DNA of 64,000 nt from positions 310,001 through 374,000 of the forward strand of contig SNWL01000006.1 in the NCBI GenBank assembly GCA_004362315.1, read 5' to 3'. The notes beneath the pieces were generated by a model. The model did no database searches. It was not told where the DNA came from and saw nothing but the letters and a program-made list of their open reading frames with translations. Every line of letters starts with the position of its first letter. Position 1 is the first letter of the stretch. A program made the translations under genes and the position numbers. Positions 8,396-18,567 of this stretch are shown here, in pieces. Source of the stretch: Mycobacterium sp. BK086 (lineage in GTDB: Bacteria > Actinomycetota > Actinomycetes > Mycobacteriales > Mycobacteriaceae).

Positions 8396-8478
8396 GTGAA
8401 TCGCTTCCTAACGGTGTGGCGGTGGTGCGCTTGACGAGAAGAAACTCAGCCGATGTTCGCTCGCTCGCGGACCATACA

Positions 8479-8513
8479 GAACATAACCGTTCAATATCGG
8501 AACGTCAACGTTC
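8479..8513. promoter_or_regulatory. two identical-architecture operators GAAC-N6-GTTC between tetR and the SDR-mmpS-mmpL operon
   Basis: Two 14-bp inverted repeats with the same arms and spacer length lie at 8479-8492 (GAACATAACCGTTC) and 8500-8513 (GAACGTCAACGTTC). Their centres are 21 bp apart, two turns of the helix, so two dimers would sit on the same face. They are centred in the only intergenic region between the divergent tetR gene and the exporter operon, the usual place for a TetR operator controlling both. The second copy has 6-bp perfect arms. Confidence 0.6.
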
Positions 8514-8540
8514 TATTCCGGGACAGGCTAGGATCACATC

Positions 8541-9113
8541 GTGTCCGTGTCGGCAAAGCAACTTTCTGGTGTGCAAGCACGCACCAGAGCCGCGATCCTC
8601 GCAGCTACGGCCGCTGCGCTGGCTGCGAACCGGACGGCAACCATGCCGGAGATCGCTGCCGCGGCAGGGGTGGGCCGCACGACGCTGCACCGCTACTTCG
8701 CCGACCGCGAGACGCTGATCCACGAGGCGACCTTGGACGCGATAAGGGTGGTCAATGAAGCGGCAGACGAGGCCGCCACCGAGGACGGACCCGCGCTCGA
8801 CGCGATGCGGCGCTTCATCACTGCAGCCGTCTCGATCGGTGAACGGCTGGTCTTCCTGTTCGGTGACCCGGCGGTGCTGCGCGATATTCAGCCGCCCCAG
8901 TCCCCGACTTTCGAGTTGGTGCTCAACCTGGTCACACGCGGACAGCATGAAGGCGTGTTCGACCCGGACCTCAACCCGACCTGGGTTCGGCACGCGCTCT
9001 ACGGATTGATCCTGCAGGGCTGTGAGCAAACCATGGCCGGCGCACTGCCGCGGCACACCATCGCACCACTGATCATCCGGACCTTCGAGCGCGGCATCTG
9101 CCCGGCTCCCTAG
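8541..9113 (+). CDS. TetR-family regulator divergent from the SDR-mmpS-mmpL operon
   Basis: A 190-residue regulator starting at a GTG. The helix-turn-helix TMPEIAAAAGVGRTTLHRYFADRETL occupies about residues 33-58. The C-terminal domain contains a conserved-looking hydrophobic stretch (FLFGDPAVLRDIQ) and the late helix VRHALYGLILQG seen in many mycobacterial TetR proteins next to exporters. Its promoter region contains two tandem palindromes, so it is very likely an autorepressor and repressor of the divergent SDR-mmpS-mmpL genes. The inducer is unknown. The methyltransferase gene follows by 18 bp and is probably co-transcribed. Confidence 0.88.
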   Translation: MSVSAKQLSGVQARTRAAILAATAAALAANRTATMPEIAAAAGVGRTTLHRYFADRETLIHEATLDAIRVVNEAADEAATEDGPALDAMRRFITAAVSIGERLVFLFGDPAVLRDIQPPQSPTFELVLNLVTRGQHEGVFDPDLNPTWVRHALYGLILQGCEQTMAGALPRHTIAPLIIRTFERGICPAP

Positions 9114-9131
9114 CGCGACAGGAACACCGGC

Positions 9132-9980
9132 ATGGATGTCCCACAACCGGCCAACGACGAACAGACCAACCACTGGAGCACAACAACGGGGTGTGCCTGG
9201 GTCGACGCGCAGGACCTGCTGGACCGGATGATGAAGGGATTGGAAGAACTGCTCGTCGACGCCGTGGCTGCCGGATCGGGGCGGCGGGTGCTTGACGTCG
9301 GCTGCGGCACGGGCGGCACCACCCTCGCCGTCGCCCGCAGGCTCGGCGCCGAGGGTCAGTGCGTCGGCGCCGACGTGTCCGAGCCCATGATCGCCGCCGC
9401 CCGCGCCAGGGCCGAAAGGGATGGCACACCAGCGAGTTTCATTCTCGCCGATGTGCAAACCCATCCGTTTGAGCCTGCCAGCGTCGACACGATCATCTCG
9501 CGATTCGGCGTGATGTTCTTCAACGACCCGGTCGAGGCCTTCGCGAACCTGCGGCGCGCCGCAACGGACGACGGCGCGCTTCACCTCGTCGCCTGGCGCA
9601 GCGCCGCGGAGAATCCGTTCATGACGACCGGCCTGCGTGAGGCGGCCCCGCTGCTGCCGAATATTGCCGTCCCCCCAGCAGACGGCCCGGGACAGTTCTC
9701 GTTCGGGGACCCGCAACGGGTCGCTGCGATTCTCGACTCGGGTGGCTGGACCGACGTCGACCTCCAGCCGATCGATGTCGGGTGCGCGCTGCCCGAGCCG
9801 GAGTTGATCGGCTTCTTCACGCGGCTGGGTCCTGTTGGTCTAGCACTTCAAGGCGCCGATGAGCGGACCCGCGCCCGCGTCATCGAGGCCGTCCGTCCCG
9901 CGTTTGATCCCTTTGTGCACGGAACCGAGGTTCGGTACACCGCCGCGTGCTGGATGATCAGCGCCCAAGTATCGGCATGA
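9132..9980 (+). CDS. class I SAM-dependent methyltransferase
   Basis: A 282-residue methyltransferase. The SAM-binding motif I is VLDVGCGTGGTT (about residues 56-67), with the acidic residue after the second strand in VGADVSEPM and motif post-I/II in FILADVQTHPFEPASVDTIISRFGVMFF. This matches the UbiE/COQ5-like methyltransferase_11 fold, whose substrates vary widely; nothing here identifies the acceptor. It follows tetR by 18 bp in the same direction and so may belong to the same regulon as the exporter. AGGAAC precedes the ATG. Confidence 0.85.
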   Translation: MDVPQPANDEQTNHWSTTTGCAWVDAQDLLDRMMKGLEELLVDAVAAGSGRRVLDVGCGTGGTTLAVARRLGAEGQCVGADVSEPMIAAARARAERDGTPASFILADVQTHPFEPASVDTIISRFGVMFFNDPVEAFANLRRAATDDGALHLVAWRSAAENPFMTTGLREAAPLLPNIAVPPADGPGQFSFGDPQRVAAILDSGGWTDVDLQPIDVGCALPEPELIGFFTRLGPVGLALQGADERTRARVIEAVRPAFDPFVHGTEVRYTAACWMISAQVSA

Positions 9981-9996
9981 CGCCCCACCCGCCTGA

Positions 9997-10015
9997 TTAG
10001 TTGAACTTAACCTGC
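9997..10015 (+). promoter_or_regulatory. possible IdeR iron box upstream of lysE-fecB2
   Basis: TTAGTTGAACTTAACCTGC matches 13 of 19 positions of the mycobacterial IdeR consensus TTAGGTTAGSCTAACCTAA, including both the TTAG left end and the TAACCT right half. It lies about 30 bp before the lysE start and heads an array that includes a siderophore-type binding lipoprotein, where iron control would be expected. The match is below that of strong iron boxes, and a LysG/ArgP-type site for the lysine exporter is an alternative reading. Confidence 0.35.
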
Positions 10016-10042
10016 TGAAAAATCTTTAGCTGGACTCCCGTA

Positions 10043-10666
10043 GTGGCAGTTCATACCGTCGACTCCATGACCTCGCCCCTCCTCATCGGATTTCTGACGT
10101 CATTCACCCTGATCGCGGCGATCGGCGCCCAGAACGCATTCGTGCTGCGTCAGGGCATCCGCGGTGAGCACGTCCTCGCGGTCGTCAGCGTGTGCGCGGT
10201 CTCCGACCTGTTGTTGATCACCGCCGGGATCGCCGGCATCGGGGCGGTCATCACCGCTCATCCCCAGGCCGTCACGGTGGCCAAGATCGGCGGCGCCGGG
10301 TTCCTGTTCGTCTACGGCGCCCTGGCCGCCCGCCGTGCGTTGCGCCCGTCGAGTATGGCGCCGGCGCAGAAGGGGTCCGCCCGCCTGATCTCCGTCGTGC
10401 TGACGTGCCTGGCCATGACGTTTCTCAACCCGCACGTCTACCTCGACACGGTGGTCTTGATCGGGACGCTGGCCAACCAGCACTCCGACAGCCGGTGGTT
10501 GTTCGGGATCGGCGCGGTGACCGCGAGCGTGGTCTGGTTCTTCAGTCTGGGGTTCGGCGCGCGGCGGCTGGCCGGCCTGTTCGCCACTCCGCTGACATGG
10601 CGGATTCTGGACGGCCTGATCGCCGCCACGATGATTGGACTCGGCATCTCGCTGGTGGTGAGCTAA
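10043..10666 (+). CDS. lysE: LysE/ArgO-family amino acid exporter
   Basis: A 207-residue membrane protein with about six hydrophobic helices. The N-terminal [29 protein letters not shown] is the LysE signature, and the mid-protein [15 protein letters not shown] is also conserved. The family exports L-lysine and L-arginine using the membrane potential. A GTG start at 10043 is used here; the ATG at 10067 (MTSPLL) is equally possible. The usual divergent lysG regulator gene is absent; a methyltransferase lies upstream instead. The fecB2 gene begins 9 bp after its stop. Confidence 0.85.
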   Translation: MAVHTVDSMTSPLLIGFLTSFTLIAAIGAQNAFVLRQGIRGEHVLAVVSVCAVSDLLLITAGIAGIGAVITAHPQAVTVAKIGGAGFLFVYGALAARRALRPSSMAPAQKGSARLISVVLTCLAMTFLNPHVYLDTVVLIGTLANQHSDSRWLFGIGAVTASVVWFFSLGFGARRLAGLFATPLTWRILDGLIAATMIGLGISLVVS

Positions 10667-10675
10667 TCTCGCGCC

Positions 10676-11659
10676 GTGAGGGCGCAGTGGTCGAGGCGGG
10701 GGTTCCTGGGAGCCGCGGGCGCGGCGGGCGCGCTGCTGGTCGCGGCGTGTTCGTCGGACGGATCGAGCGACGACGCCGCCCCCAAGTCGGTGACCATCAA
10801 ACATCTCTTCGGCGAAACGACCATCTCGGCACCGCCCAAACGGGTCGTCAGTGCCGGCTTCACCGAGCAGGACGATCTCCTTGCCGTCGGCGTCGTACCC
10901 ATCGCCGTGACCAACTGGTTCGGAGACCAACCGTTCGGGGTCTGGCCGTGGGCGCAACCCAAACTCGGCGCCGCCCAGCCCGTTGTCCTCAACCTGGACA
11001 ACGGAATTCAAGTGGACCAGATCGCCGCGCTCAAACCGGATCTGATCGTCGCGGTCAACGCCGGGCTCGACGAGGACACCTACAAGAAGCTCACGGCGAT
11101 CGCGCCGACCATCGCCCAATCCGACAATGCCTTCTTCGAACCATGGAAGGACCAGGCCACCGCGGTGGGGACGGCGGTGTTCCAGGGCAGGCAGATGAAG
11201 CAGTTGATCGCGGGTGTCGACAGCAAGTTCGCCGACGTCGCGAAGAACAACACCGCCTTCAAAGACAAGAAGGTGGCGCTCCTGGCCGGCAACTTCTTCG
11301 GCGGCACCCTGACCGCGACGCTGCCCGGCTGGCGCACCGATTTCCTGACCACCATGGGCTTTCAGGTGATTGACAGCATCCAGGCCTATGCCGCCGACGA
11401 CCACCGGGCGGCCATCCCGCACGACAAGCTCGCCGACGCCCTCGACGCCGCCGATGTGTTGATCTGGTCCACCGAGAGCGACGCCGAACAAGCTGCGCTG
11501 CTGGCAGATCCGGCCGTCGCCGCGCTCGCCGCGACCAAGCAGAACCGCAACGTGTTCACCGGAAAAGACCTCGCCGGTGCGATCGCGTTCGCATCGCCGC
11601 TGTCCTATCCCGTGGTGGCCGATCAACTGCCACCACTGCTCTCACGCGCACTGGGCTGA
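10676..11659 (+). CDS. fecB2: iron-siderophore binding lipoprotein, FecB2-like (Rv0265c type)
   Basis: A 327-residue periplasmic binding protein. The N-terminus has a twin-arginine motif (SRRGFLG, residues 6-12) and a lipobox LVAAC with Cys25, so it is probably a Tat-exported lipoprotein. The TroA/FhuD-type two-lobe fold is indicated by PPKRVVSAGFTEQDDLLAVGVVP, ALKPDLIVAVNAG and the C-terminal AIAFASPLSYPVVADQLPP. Sequence and gene context (pxpB, pxpC and aac downstream) match M. tuberculosis FecB2. The role is binding ferric siderophore or heme for ABC uptake; no permease or ATPase gene is adjacent, so it must work with distant partners. Start at GTG 10676. Confidence 0.88.
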   Translation: MRAQWSRRGFLGAAGAAGALLVAACSSDGSSDDAAPKSVTIKHLFGETTISAPPKRVVSAGFTEQDDLLAVGVVPIAVTNWFGDQPFGVWPWAQPKLGAAQPVVLNLDNGIQVDQIAALKPDLIVAVNAGLDEDTYKKLTAIAPTIAQSDNAFFEPWKDQATAVGTAVFQGRQMKQLIAGVDSKFADVAKNNTAFKDKKVALLAGNFFGGTLTATLPGWRTDFLTTMGFQVIDSIQAYAADDHRAAIPHDKLADALDAADVLIWSTESDAEQAALLADPAVAALAATKQNRNVFTGKDLAGAIAFASPLSYPVVADQLPPLLSRALG

Positions 11660-11681
11660 CCGGGCGTGCTTGGATAGCACC

Positions 11682-12395
11682 GTGACCAGCAGCCAGACCA
11701 CCGCGCGCGATGCCATCACCCCCGGATTCGCACAGGTCGGTTCTCGCTATTATCCGGTCTTCGTCTCGGTCTTCACCGCCCTGGTGATCATCTCCAACGT
11801 CACCGCCACCAAGGGCGTCGCGTTCGGCCCCATCATCGGAAACTGGTCGATCATCACCGACGGCGGCTTCATCGTCTTCCCGCTGACCTATGTGATCGGC
11901 GACGTGCTCTCCGAGGTGTACGGGTTCAAGGCCGCGCGCCGGGCGATCATTCTGGGCTTCGCGATGAATATCCTGGCCGCACTGGCATTCTGGGTGACCA
12001 TCTACCTACCGGCGGCCGATTTCTACACCAACCAGGAACATTTCGAGAACATCGTCCATGGCTACACCGGCCTGATCGTCGCCGGTCTGCTCGGCTTCAT
12101 CGTCGGCCAGACCATCAACGCCTGGACCGTCGTCAAGATCAAAGAACGCACCAAGGAGAAGCACCTCTGGGCCCGGCTGGTCGGATCGACCTTCGCCGGC
12201 CAGCTCGGGGACACCCTGGTGTTCTGCAGCATCGCCGCCCACGTCATCGGCATCAACACCTTTGGCGACTTCGTCACCTTCACCGCGCTCGGGTGGGTCT
12301 ACAAAACCGCCGTCGAAGTGGTCATGCTGCCGGTGACCTACCGGGTGATCGCCTACATCAAACGGCACGAGCCGACGTACACCCAGATGGTCTGA
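11682..12395 (+). CDS. YhhQ/VUT_1-family queuosine precursor transporter
   Basis: A 237-residue membrane protein from the GTG at 11682. It has about six helices. Family hallmarks are [19 protein letters not shown] in the first helix, [17 protein letters not shown] near residue 70, and [15 protein letters not shown] near residue 170. YhhQ (QPTR) proteins take up queuosine precursors (preQ0/preQ1/queuine) for tRNA modification. This gene is inserted between fecB2 and pxpB, which are adjacent in M. tuberculosis. It lies 22 bp after fecB2 and 17 bp before pxpB. Confidence 0.85.
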   Translation: MTSSQTTARDAITPGFAQVGSRYYPVFVSVFTALVIISNVTATKGVAFGPIIGNWSIITDGGFIVFPLTYVIGDVLSEVYGFKAARRAIILGFAMNILAALAFWVTIYLPAADFYTNQEHFENIVHGYTGLIVAGLLGFIVGQTINAWTVVKIKERTKEKHLWARLVGSTFAGQLGDTLVFCSIAAHVIGINTFGDFVTFTALGWVYKTAVEVVMLPVTYRVIAYIKRHEPTYTQMV

Positions 12396-12412
12396 AGCCT
12401 CCGGCAGATCTC

Positions 12413-13032
12413 ATGGCGTCCAACACAATCCGTGACTACGGCGACCAGGCTCTGTTACTCGAATGTGAGTCGACCGAGCAGGTGCTCGCGGTCGCCGCGG
12501 CGCTGCGCCGGGCGCAGGCGCCAGAGGTGCTGGACATCGTGCCCGCCGCCCGCACCGTGCTGATCACCCTGTCCGGTCCGCACCACCAGGCACCCACCCG
12601 GCAGCTGCTCGCACAGCTGCGGATCGACGACGCCGACAGCAGGACAGACCGGGACACCGAGGTGGTAATCGAGGTCGTCTACGACGGCGCCGATCTGGCC
12701 GATGTCGCCGAACTCACCGGGATGGACGTCGACGCGGTGATCGACGCGCATACCTCCACTCCGTGGCGGGTCGGATTCGGTGGATTCGCACCGGGTTTCG
12801 CGTACCTGGTCGGCGGTGATCCCCGGCTGGCGGTGCCCAGGCGCAGCGATCCGCGCACCGCGGTGCCTGCCGGCTCGGTGGGACTGGCCGGCGAGTTCAG
12901 CGGCATCTACCCGCGGCAGTCACCCGGTGGCTGGCAGCTGATCGGACGAACCGACGCGGTGCTGTGGGATATCGAGCGGCCGCAACCCGCATTGCTGGAG
13001 CCGGGCATGTGGGTGCGATTCCGGGCGGTCCG

Positions 13033-13036
<4 letters not shown>
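12413..13036 (+). CDS. pxpB: 5-oxoprolinase subunit B / KipI-like allophanate hydrolase subunit 1 (Rv0264c type)
   Basis: A 207-residue protein starting at ATG 12413 ([17 protein letters not shown]). The family motifs [26 protein letters not shown] and the late [39 protein letters not shown] stretch identify the PxpB/KipI domain. With PxpC and PxpA this family hydrolyses 5-oxoproline to glutamate with ATP. No pxpA (LamB/YcsF) gene is present in the window, so PxpA is either elsewhere or the pair has another role. The stop overlaps the pxpC start by ATGA. Confidence 0.85.
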
Positions 13037-14488
<1,452 letters not shown>

Positions 14489-14490
14489 CC

Positions 14491-14502
14491 GCTGATATCA
14501 GC
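14491..14502. repeat. perfect 12-bp palindrome just after aac(2')
   Basis: GCTGATATCAGC is a perfect palindrome starting 3 bp after the aac(2') stop codon. It has no loop and no T-tract, so it is more like a protein-binding site than an intrinsic terminator. The rest of 14503-14680 shows no convincing gene; a second weak inverted repeat (GCCGT-N7-ACGGC) lies near 14536-14552. Confidence 0.4.
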
Positions 14503-14688
14503 GTCAATAGATAGCCAACGGAATATAACCGGGCGCCGTGGTCATGACGGCCCGGATCTGTAGATGACGGCGTCGGCCGCGTTGGACTGGCTGCACCGCA
14601 ACAACTCTGAGTCCTTCCAGGCTCACCCGGGCCATCGGTCAGCAAACCTGGGAGGTCCCTGTGAGGGCCTGGTCACGCTGGGTAGTTA

Positions 14689-14724
14689 TTGCTGCTACAT
14701 AGCACGCGTGATATAGATACCGAG
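14689..14724 (+). promoter_or_regulatory. leaderless promoter of the marR-mmpS-mmpL operon with overlapping palindrome
   Basis: TTGCTG at 14689-14694 and TATAGA at 14712-14717 are separated by 17 bp, a good sigma-70-type promoter. The -10 ends 6 bp before the GTG start of marR at 14724, so transcription should begin at or near the start codon (leaderless mRNA, common in mycobacteria). The palindrome TGCTACATAGCA (14693-14704, arms 5 bp) overlaps the -35 and spacer, the expected place for an autorepressing MarR site. Confidence 0.55.
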
Positions 14725-15212
14725 TGAGAAATCAGCTGACTGACCAGCACGTCAGCGACAGCGTCGGCGATGCCCTTGACCAGGCAATGGACCTCACGAT
14801 CCGATTTCTGAGCGACCGCGCCGACCTCAGTGCGTCCGCGGCATTCACGATGAACCGGGTGTGTCGCGAAGGGCCGATCCGGCTGACGACGCTGGCCGCC
14901 AAGGAAGGGGTCAGCCAGCCCTCGATGACCCAGCTGGTCCAACGGCTGGAGCGCGCCGGCCTGGTGACCCGGCTCGCCGATCCCGACGACGGCCGGGCTT
15001 GCCTTGTCGCGATCACCGACGAGGGTCAGAGCGTGCTCGACGAGCGCAAGCGCACGCGCCGGCAACGACTGTCCGCGCTGATGGAAACACTCACAGACGA
15101 CGAGCAGACGCAGTTGTGGTTGGCGGCGCGCGTTGCGCTTCCGCTCATCGGCAAGCTCGCCGCCAATGCGGACTGTGCGACGGAGACGGTCGCACCGCGG
15201 CCGATCCACTGA
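14724..15212 (+). CDS. MarR-family transcriptional regulator
   Basis: A 162-residue winged-helix regulator. The DNA-binding part is IRLTTLAAKEGVSQPSMTQLVQRLERAGLVTRLADPDDGRACLVAITDEG (about residues 52-101), with the recognition helix SQPSMTQLVQRLE and the wing ADPDDGRA; the acidic-Arg wing is conserved in MarR proteins. The setting, a MarR gene 14 bp before an mmpS-mmpL pair, recalls M. tuberculosis Rv0678 and mmpS5-mmpL5, although there the regulator is divergent. It is likely an autorepressor through the palindrome at 14693. The inducing ligand is unknown; Rv0678-type proteins bind fatty compounds. Confidence 0.88.
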   Translation: MRNQLTDQHVSDSVGDALDQAMDLTIRFLSDRADLSASAAFTMNRVCREGPIRLTTLAAKEGVSQPSMTQLVQRLERAGLVTRLADPDDGRACLVAITDEGQSVLDERKRTRRQRLSALMETLTDDEQTQLWLAARVALPLIGKLAANADCATETVAPRPIH

Positions 15213-15226
15213 CGGAAGGTGTTCGG

Positions 15227-15667
15227 GTGAAACGTATTCCGGTGGGTCGCGTGCTGAAACGCATCTGGATCCCCTTGGTTCTCATCATCGTGCTGGCCGT
15301 CTCCGGGCTGGTTGTCTCACGGCTGCACAAGATGTTCGCGTCGCAGGACCTGAACGCCGGCGCCGGTGCGGGAATCGAGATCGTCCAGTTCAACCCCAAG
15401 GTGATGGTCTACGACGTCTACGGCGCCCCCGGGTCCACCGCCCAGATCAGTTACTTCGACCCGGAAGCCAAGGTGCACACCGTCAATGTGCCGCTCCCGT
15501 GGTCGGTCACCCTGTCGACGACGTTGCCCGCCGTCAGCGCCAGCCTCATGGCGCGGACCGATGGCGATGAGATTGGATGCCGCGTCACTGTGAACGGAAC
15601 CGTCCGTGAGGAGCAATCGGCCAATGGCATCAACGCCCAGACCTACTGCCTGGTGAAGTCCGCATGA
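15227..15667 (+). CDS. MmpS-family membrane accessory protein (second copy)
   Basis: A 146-residue MmpS protein. GTG 15227 was chosen because GGAAGG lies 7 nt upstream and it directly precedes a basic stretch (VKRIPVGRVLKRIW) and the membrane helix IPLVLIIVLAVSGLVVSRLH. The periplasmic domain has VQFNPKVMVYDVYGAPGSTAQISYFDPE, PLPWSVTLSTTLPAVSASLMARTDGDEIGCRVTVNG and a second Cys in QTYCLVKSA. It is the adaptor of the adjacent MmpL. The stop overlaps the mmpL ATG (ATGA). Confidence 0.9.
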   Translation: MKRIPVGRVLKRIWIPLVLIIVLAVSGLVVSRLHKMFASQDLNAGAGAGIEIVQFNPKVMVYDVYGAPGSTAQISYFDPEAKVHTVNVPLPWSVTLSTTLPAVSASLMARTDGDEIGCRVTVNGTVREEQSANGINAQTYCLVKSA

Positions 15668-18567
15668 CCCACACCGTCACCGCGCCCGAACCAGCCAGCA
15701 AGCCGAAGCGGCCCGCGCTGCCCCGCCTGATCCGCATCCTTGCCTGGCCGATCATCCTGTTCTGGCTCGCGGTCGCCGTTCTGGTGAACGTCGTCGCGCC
15801 ACAGCTCGAAGTCGTCGGCGAGATGCACTCGGCGCCAATGGCACCCGAGGACGCGCCGTCGATGAAGGCCATGAAGTTGATGGGCGCCAACTTCCAGGAG
15901 TTCAACTCCAACAGCACGATCATGATCGTGGTGGAAGGCCAGAAGCCGCTGGGCCCGGACGCGCACCAGTACTACGACGAGATCATCCGCAAGCTGGAGA
16001 AGGATCCCGAACACATCCAGCACATCCAGGACTTCTGGGGCGACACTCTGACGGCGGCAGGCGCCCAGAGTGCCGACGGCAAGGCGTCCTACGTGATGCT
16101 CAACCTCGCCGGCGAGCAGGGTCAGACCCTGGCCAACGAAGGCGTGGACGCCGTCCGCAAGGTCATCGAGGAGACGCCCGCACCGCCCGGTGTGCAGGCG
16201 TACGTCGCAGGCCCGGCCGCGCTCACCGACGATATGCACGTCATCGGCAACGCCAGCCTGGTGCAGATCACGTTGATCACGCTCATTGCGATCGCGGGAA
16301 TGCTGCTGGTGGTCTATCGCTCGATCCGGACCACACTGATCCAGTTGTTCCTGACGTTCCTCGGACTGCTGACCGCGCGTGGTGTGGTCTCAATTCTGGC
16401 CCTGCACGGCGCTTTCGGCCTGACGACGTTCGCCGGAAACATCCTGACGATGCTGGCGATCGCCGCGGCGACCGACTACGGCATCTTCATCTTCGGCCGT
16501 TATCGCGAAGACCGTGGGATGGGGCTGGACCGCGACGACTCGTACTACGCCACGTTCAAGTCCGTCGCACCCGTCATCGTGGGATCCGGTCTGACGATCG
16601 CGGGCGCGACGTACTGCCTGAGCTTCGCGCGACTGCCCTACTTCACCACCATGGGCGCGCCTGTCGCGATCGGCATGCTGGTGATCGTGGCGATCGCGGT
16701 CACGCTCGGACCGGCCGTTCTCTACCTGGGCAGCCGTGTTGGACTGTACGAGTCGAAGCGCCCCCCGCAGAGCCGATTCTGGCGGCGCGTCGGCACGGCT
16801 GTCGTACGTTGGCCCGCACCGATTTTCGTGGCCAGCCTGTTCGTCGTGCTGATCGGCATCATCGCCATCCCCGGGTACAAGCCGGCCTACAACGACCGCT
16901 ACTACCTGCCGACCGAGGCACCGGTCAACCAAGGCTTTGCCGCGGCCGACCGGCACTTCACCCAGGCCCGGATGAACCCCGACATCCTGATGGTCGAGGC
17001 CGACCATGACATGCGCAATCCCGCGGACATGCTGGTGCTGAACAAGATCGCCAGCAACGTCATGCACACCGAGGGTATCGCGATGGTGCAGAGCATCACC
17101 CGGCCATTGGGTATTCCGATCCAGCACAGCTCGATTCCGTTCCAGACGTCGGTGGCGGGTCAGACCACCAACATGAACCTGCCGTTTCAGCGGGATCAGC
17201 TGGACAATCAGCTCAAAACCGTTGACTCGATGAATGTTTCGATCGACATCCTGGAGAAGCAGTACCAACTGTCACTGAAGCAGACACAGCTCACCCAGGA
17301 CTCGGCGGCCCGGTCGCAAGACCTGCTCGAGACCACCAAGGCGCTCCGCGACAACATCGCGAACTTCGACGACCAGTTCCGGCCGATGCGCAATTACTTC
17401 TACTGGGAGCCGCACTGCTACGACATCCCACTGTGCGCGGCGGCGCGGTCGCTATTCGACTCCCTCGATGGGATCGACGAGGTGACCGACAAAACCGAAG
17501 GGGTGCAAGGCAATACCGACCAGCTCGCGGCGATCGCACCGCAGCTGACCGCGCTGCTCCCCCAGACGATCGCGTCGATGAAGGTCAGCCGGGATCTGGC
17601 GCTGGCGTCGTACAACTCGCAGAAGGCCCTGCTGGACCAGATGCAGGCGACCAACGACACTGCGCTGGCGATGGGTGAGAGCTTCGACCAGGCCAAGAAC
17701 GACGACCTGTTCTTCCTCCCGCCGGAAGCCTTCCAGAATCCGGACTTTCAGCGCGGCCTGAAGATGTTCCTCTCGCCGGACGGCAAGTCGACCCGCATGT
17801 TCATCACGCACGAGGGCGACCCGGCGACGGTGGACGGCATCGCGCGCGTCGAGTCGGAACGCAAGGCGGCACAAGAGGCCTTGAAGATGTCGTCGCTGTC
17901 GAACGCCAAGATTCACCTCGGCGGCGTCGCGGCCACCTACAAGGACATGTCCGACGGGGCGCGCTACGACCTGCTGATCGCCGTGGTGTCGTCGCTGACG
18001 CTGATCTTCATGATCATGCTGATCCTCACCCGCAGCGCCGTCGCGGCGTTGGTGATCGTCGGTACGGCGGCCAGCTCGATCGCCGCATCCTTCGGCATCT
18101 CGGTTCTGCTGTGGCAGGACCTGTTCGGAATACAGGTGCAGTGGCTGGTCATGTTGATGTCCGTCATCATCCTGTTGGCGGTCGGCTCGGACTACAACCT
18201 GCTGCTCGTCTCGCGGTTCAAGGACGAGATCCACGCGGGCTTGAAGACCGGCATCATCCGCTCGATGGCCGGTACGGGTGGCGTGGTGACGTCGGCCGGT
18301 CTGGTGTTCGCCGCGACCATGGCCGGGATGATGGGCAGCAAGCTGATCGTGTTGGCCCAGATGGGGTCGACGATCGCGATCGGCCTGCTGATCGACACCT
18401 TCATCGTGCGGTCGCTGCTGATGCCGTCGATCGCCACGATGCTCGGCCGGTGGTTCTGGTGGCCGCTGGTGGTCTACCCGCGCGGCGACAACCATTTCCT
18501 GCCGCCCAGGCCCAATCGCCCGGCTGGCGACGACGTGGATACGGCGGCGCTACCCGCCCAGGCTTAG
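15664..18567 (+). CDS. MmpL-family RND transporter of the MmpL4/5 type (second copy)
   Basis: A 967-residue RND transporter and clear paralogue of the one at 4213-7119. The proton-relay pairs are in AAATDYGIFIFGRY and AVGSDYNLLLVSRF. The second periplasmic loop has a coiled-coil segment (LEKQYQLSLKQTQLTQDSAARSQDLLETTKAL) followed by EPHCYDIPLCAA, the Cys pair typical of MmpL4/5. With its MmpS it probably exports a siderophore or other lipophilic compound, and such pairs can also expel azoles, bedaquiline and clofazimine. Its C-terminus overlaps the convergent ICL/PEPM gene by 4 bp. Confidence 0.9.
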   Translation: MTHTVTAPEPASKPKRPALPRLIRILAWPIILFWLAVAVLVNVVAPQLEVVGEMHSAPMAPEDAPSMKAMKLMGANFQEFNSNSTIMIVVEGQKPLGPDAHQYYDEIIRKLEKDPEHIQHIQDFWGDTLTAAGAQSADGKASYVMLNLAGEQGQTLANEGVDAVRKVIEETPAPPGVQAYVAGPAALTDDMHVIGNASLVQITLITLIAIAGMLLVVYRSIRTTLIQLFLTFLGLLTARGVVSILALHGAFGLTTFAGNILTMLAIAAATDYGIFIFGRYREDRGMGLDRDDSYYATFKSVAPVIVGSGLTIAGATYCLSFARLPYFTTMGAPVAIGMLVIVAIAVTLGPAVLYLGSRVGLYESKRPPQSRFWRRVGTAVVRWPAPIFVASLFVVLIGIIAIPGYKPAYNDRYYLPTEAPVNQGFAAADRHFTQARMNPDILMVEADHDMRNPADMLVLNKIASNVMHTEGIAMVQSITRPLGIPIQHSSIPFQTSVAGQTTNMNLPFQRDQLDNQLKTVDSMNVSIDILEKQYQLSLKQTQLTQDSAARSQDLLETTKALRDNIANFDDQFRPMRNYFYWEPHCYDIPLCAAARSLFDSLDGIDEVTDKTEGVQGNTDQLAAIAPQLTALLPQTIASMKVSRDLALASYNSQKALLDQMQATNDTALAMGESFDQAKNDDLFFLPPEAFQNPDFQRGLKMFLSPDGKSTRMFITHEGDPATVDGIARVESERKAAQEALKMSSLSNAKIHLGGVAATYKDMSDGARYDLLIAVVSSLTLIFMIMLILTRSAVAALVIVGTAASSIAASFGISVLLWQDLFGIQVQWLVMLMSVIILLAVGSDYNLLLVSRFKDEIHAGLKTGIIRSMAGTGGVVTSAGLVFAATMAGMMGSKLIVLAQMGSTIAIGLLIDTFIVRSLLMPSIATMLGRWFWWPLVVYPRGDNHFLPPRPNRPAGDDVDTAALPAQA

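Noticed and set aside
10100..11626. 508-codon open frame on the minus strand across lysE and fecB2
   Set aside because: Arg/Gly-rich composition without domains, fully antisense to two clear genes; a GC-bias shadow.
14564..14716. 50-residue ORF between aac(2') and marR
   Set aside because: No ribosome site, several Cys/His without a pattern, and it overlaps the predicted marR promoter, so it is more likely chance.
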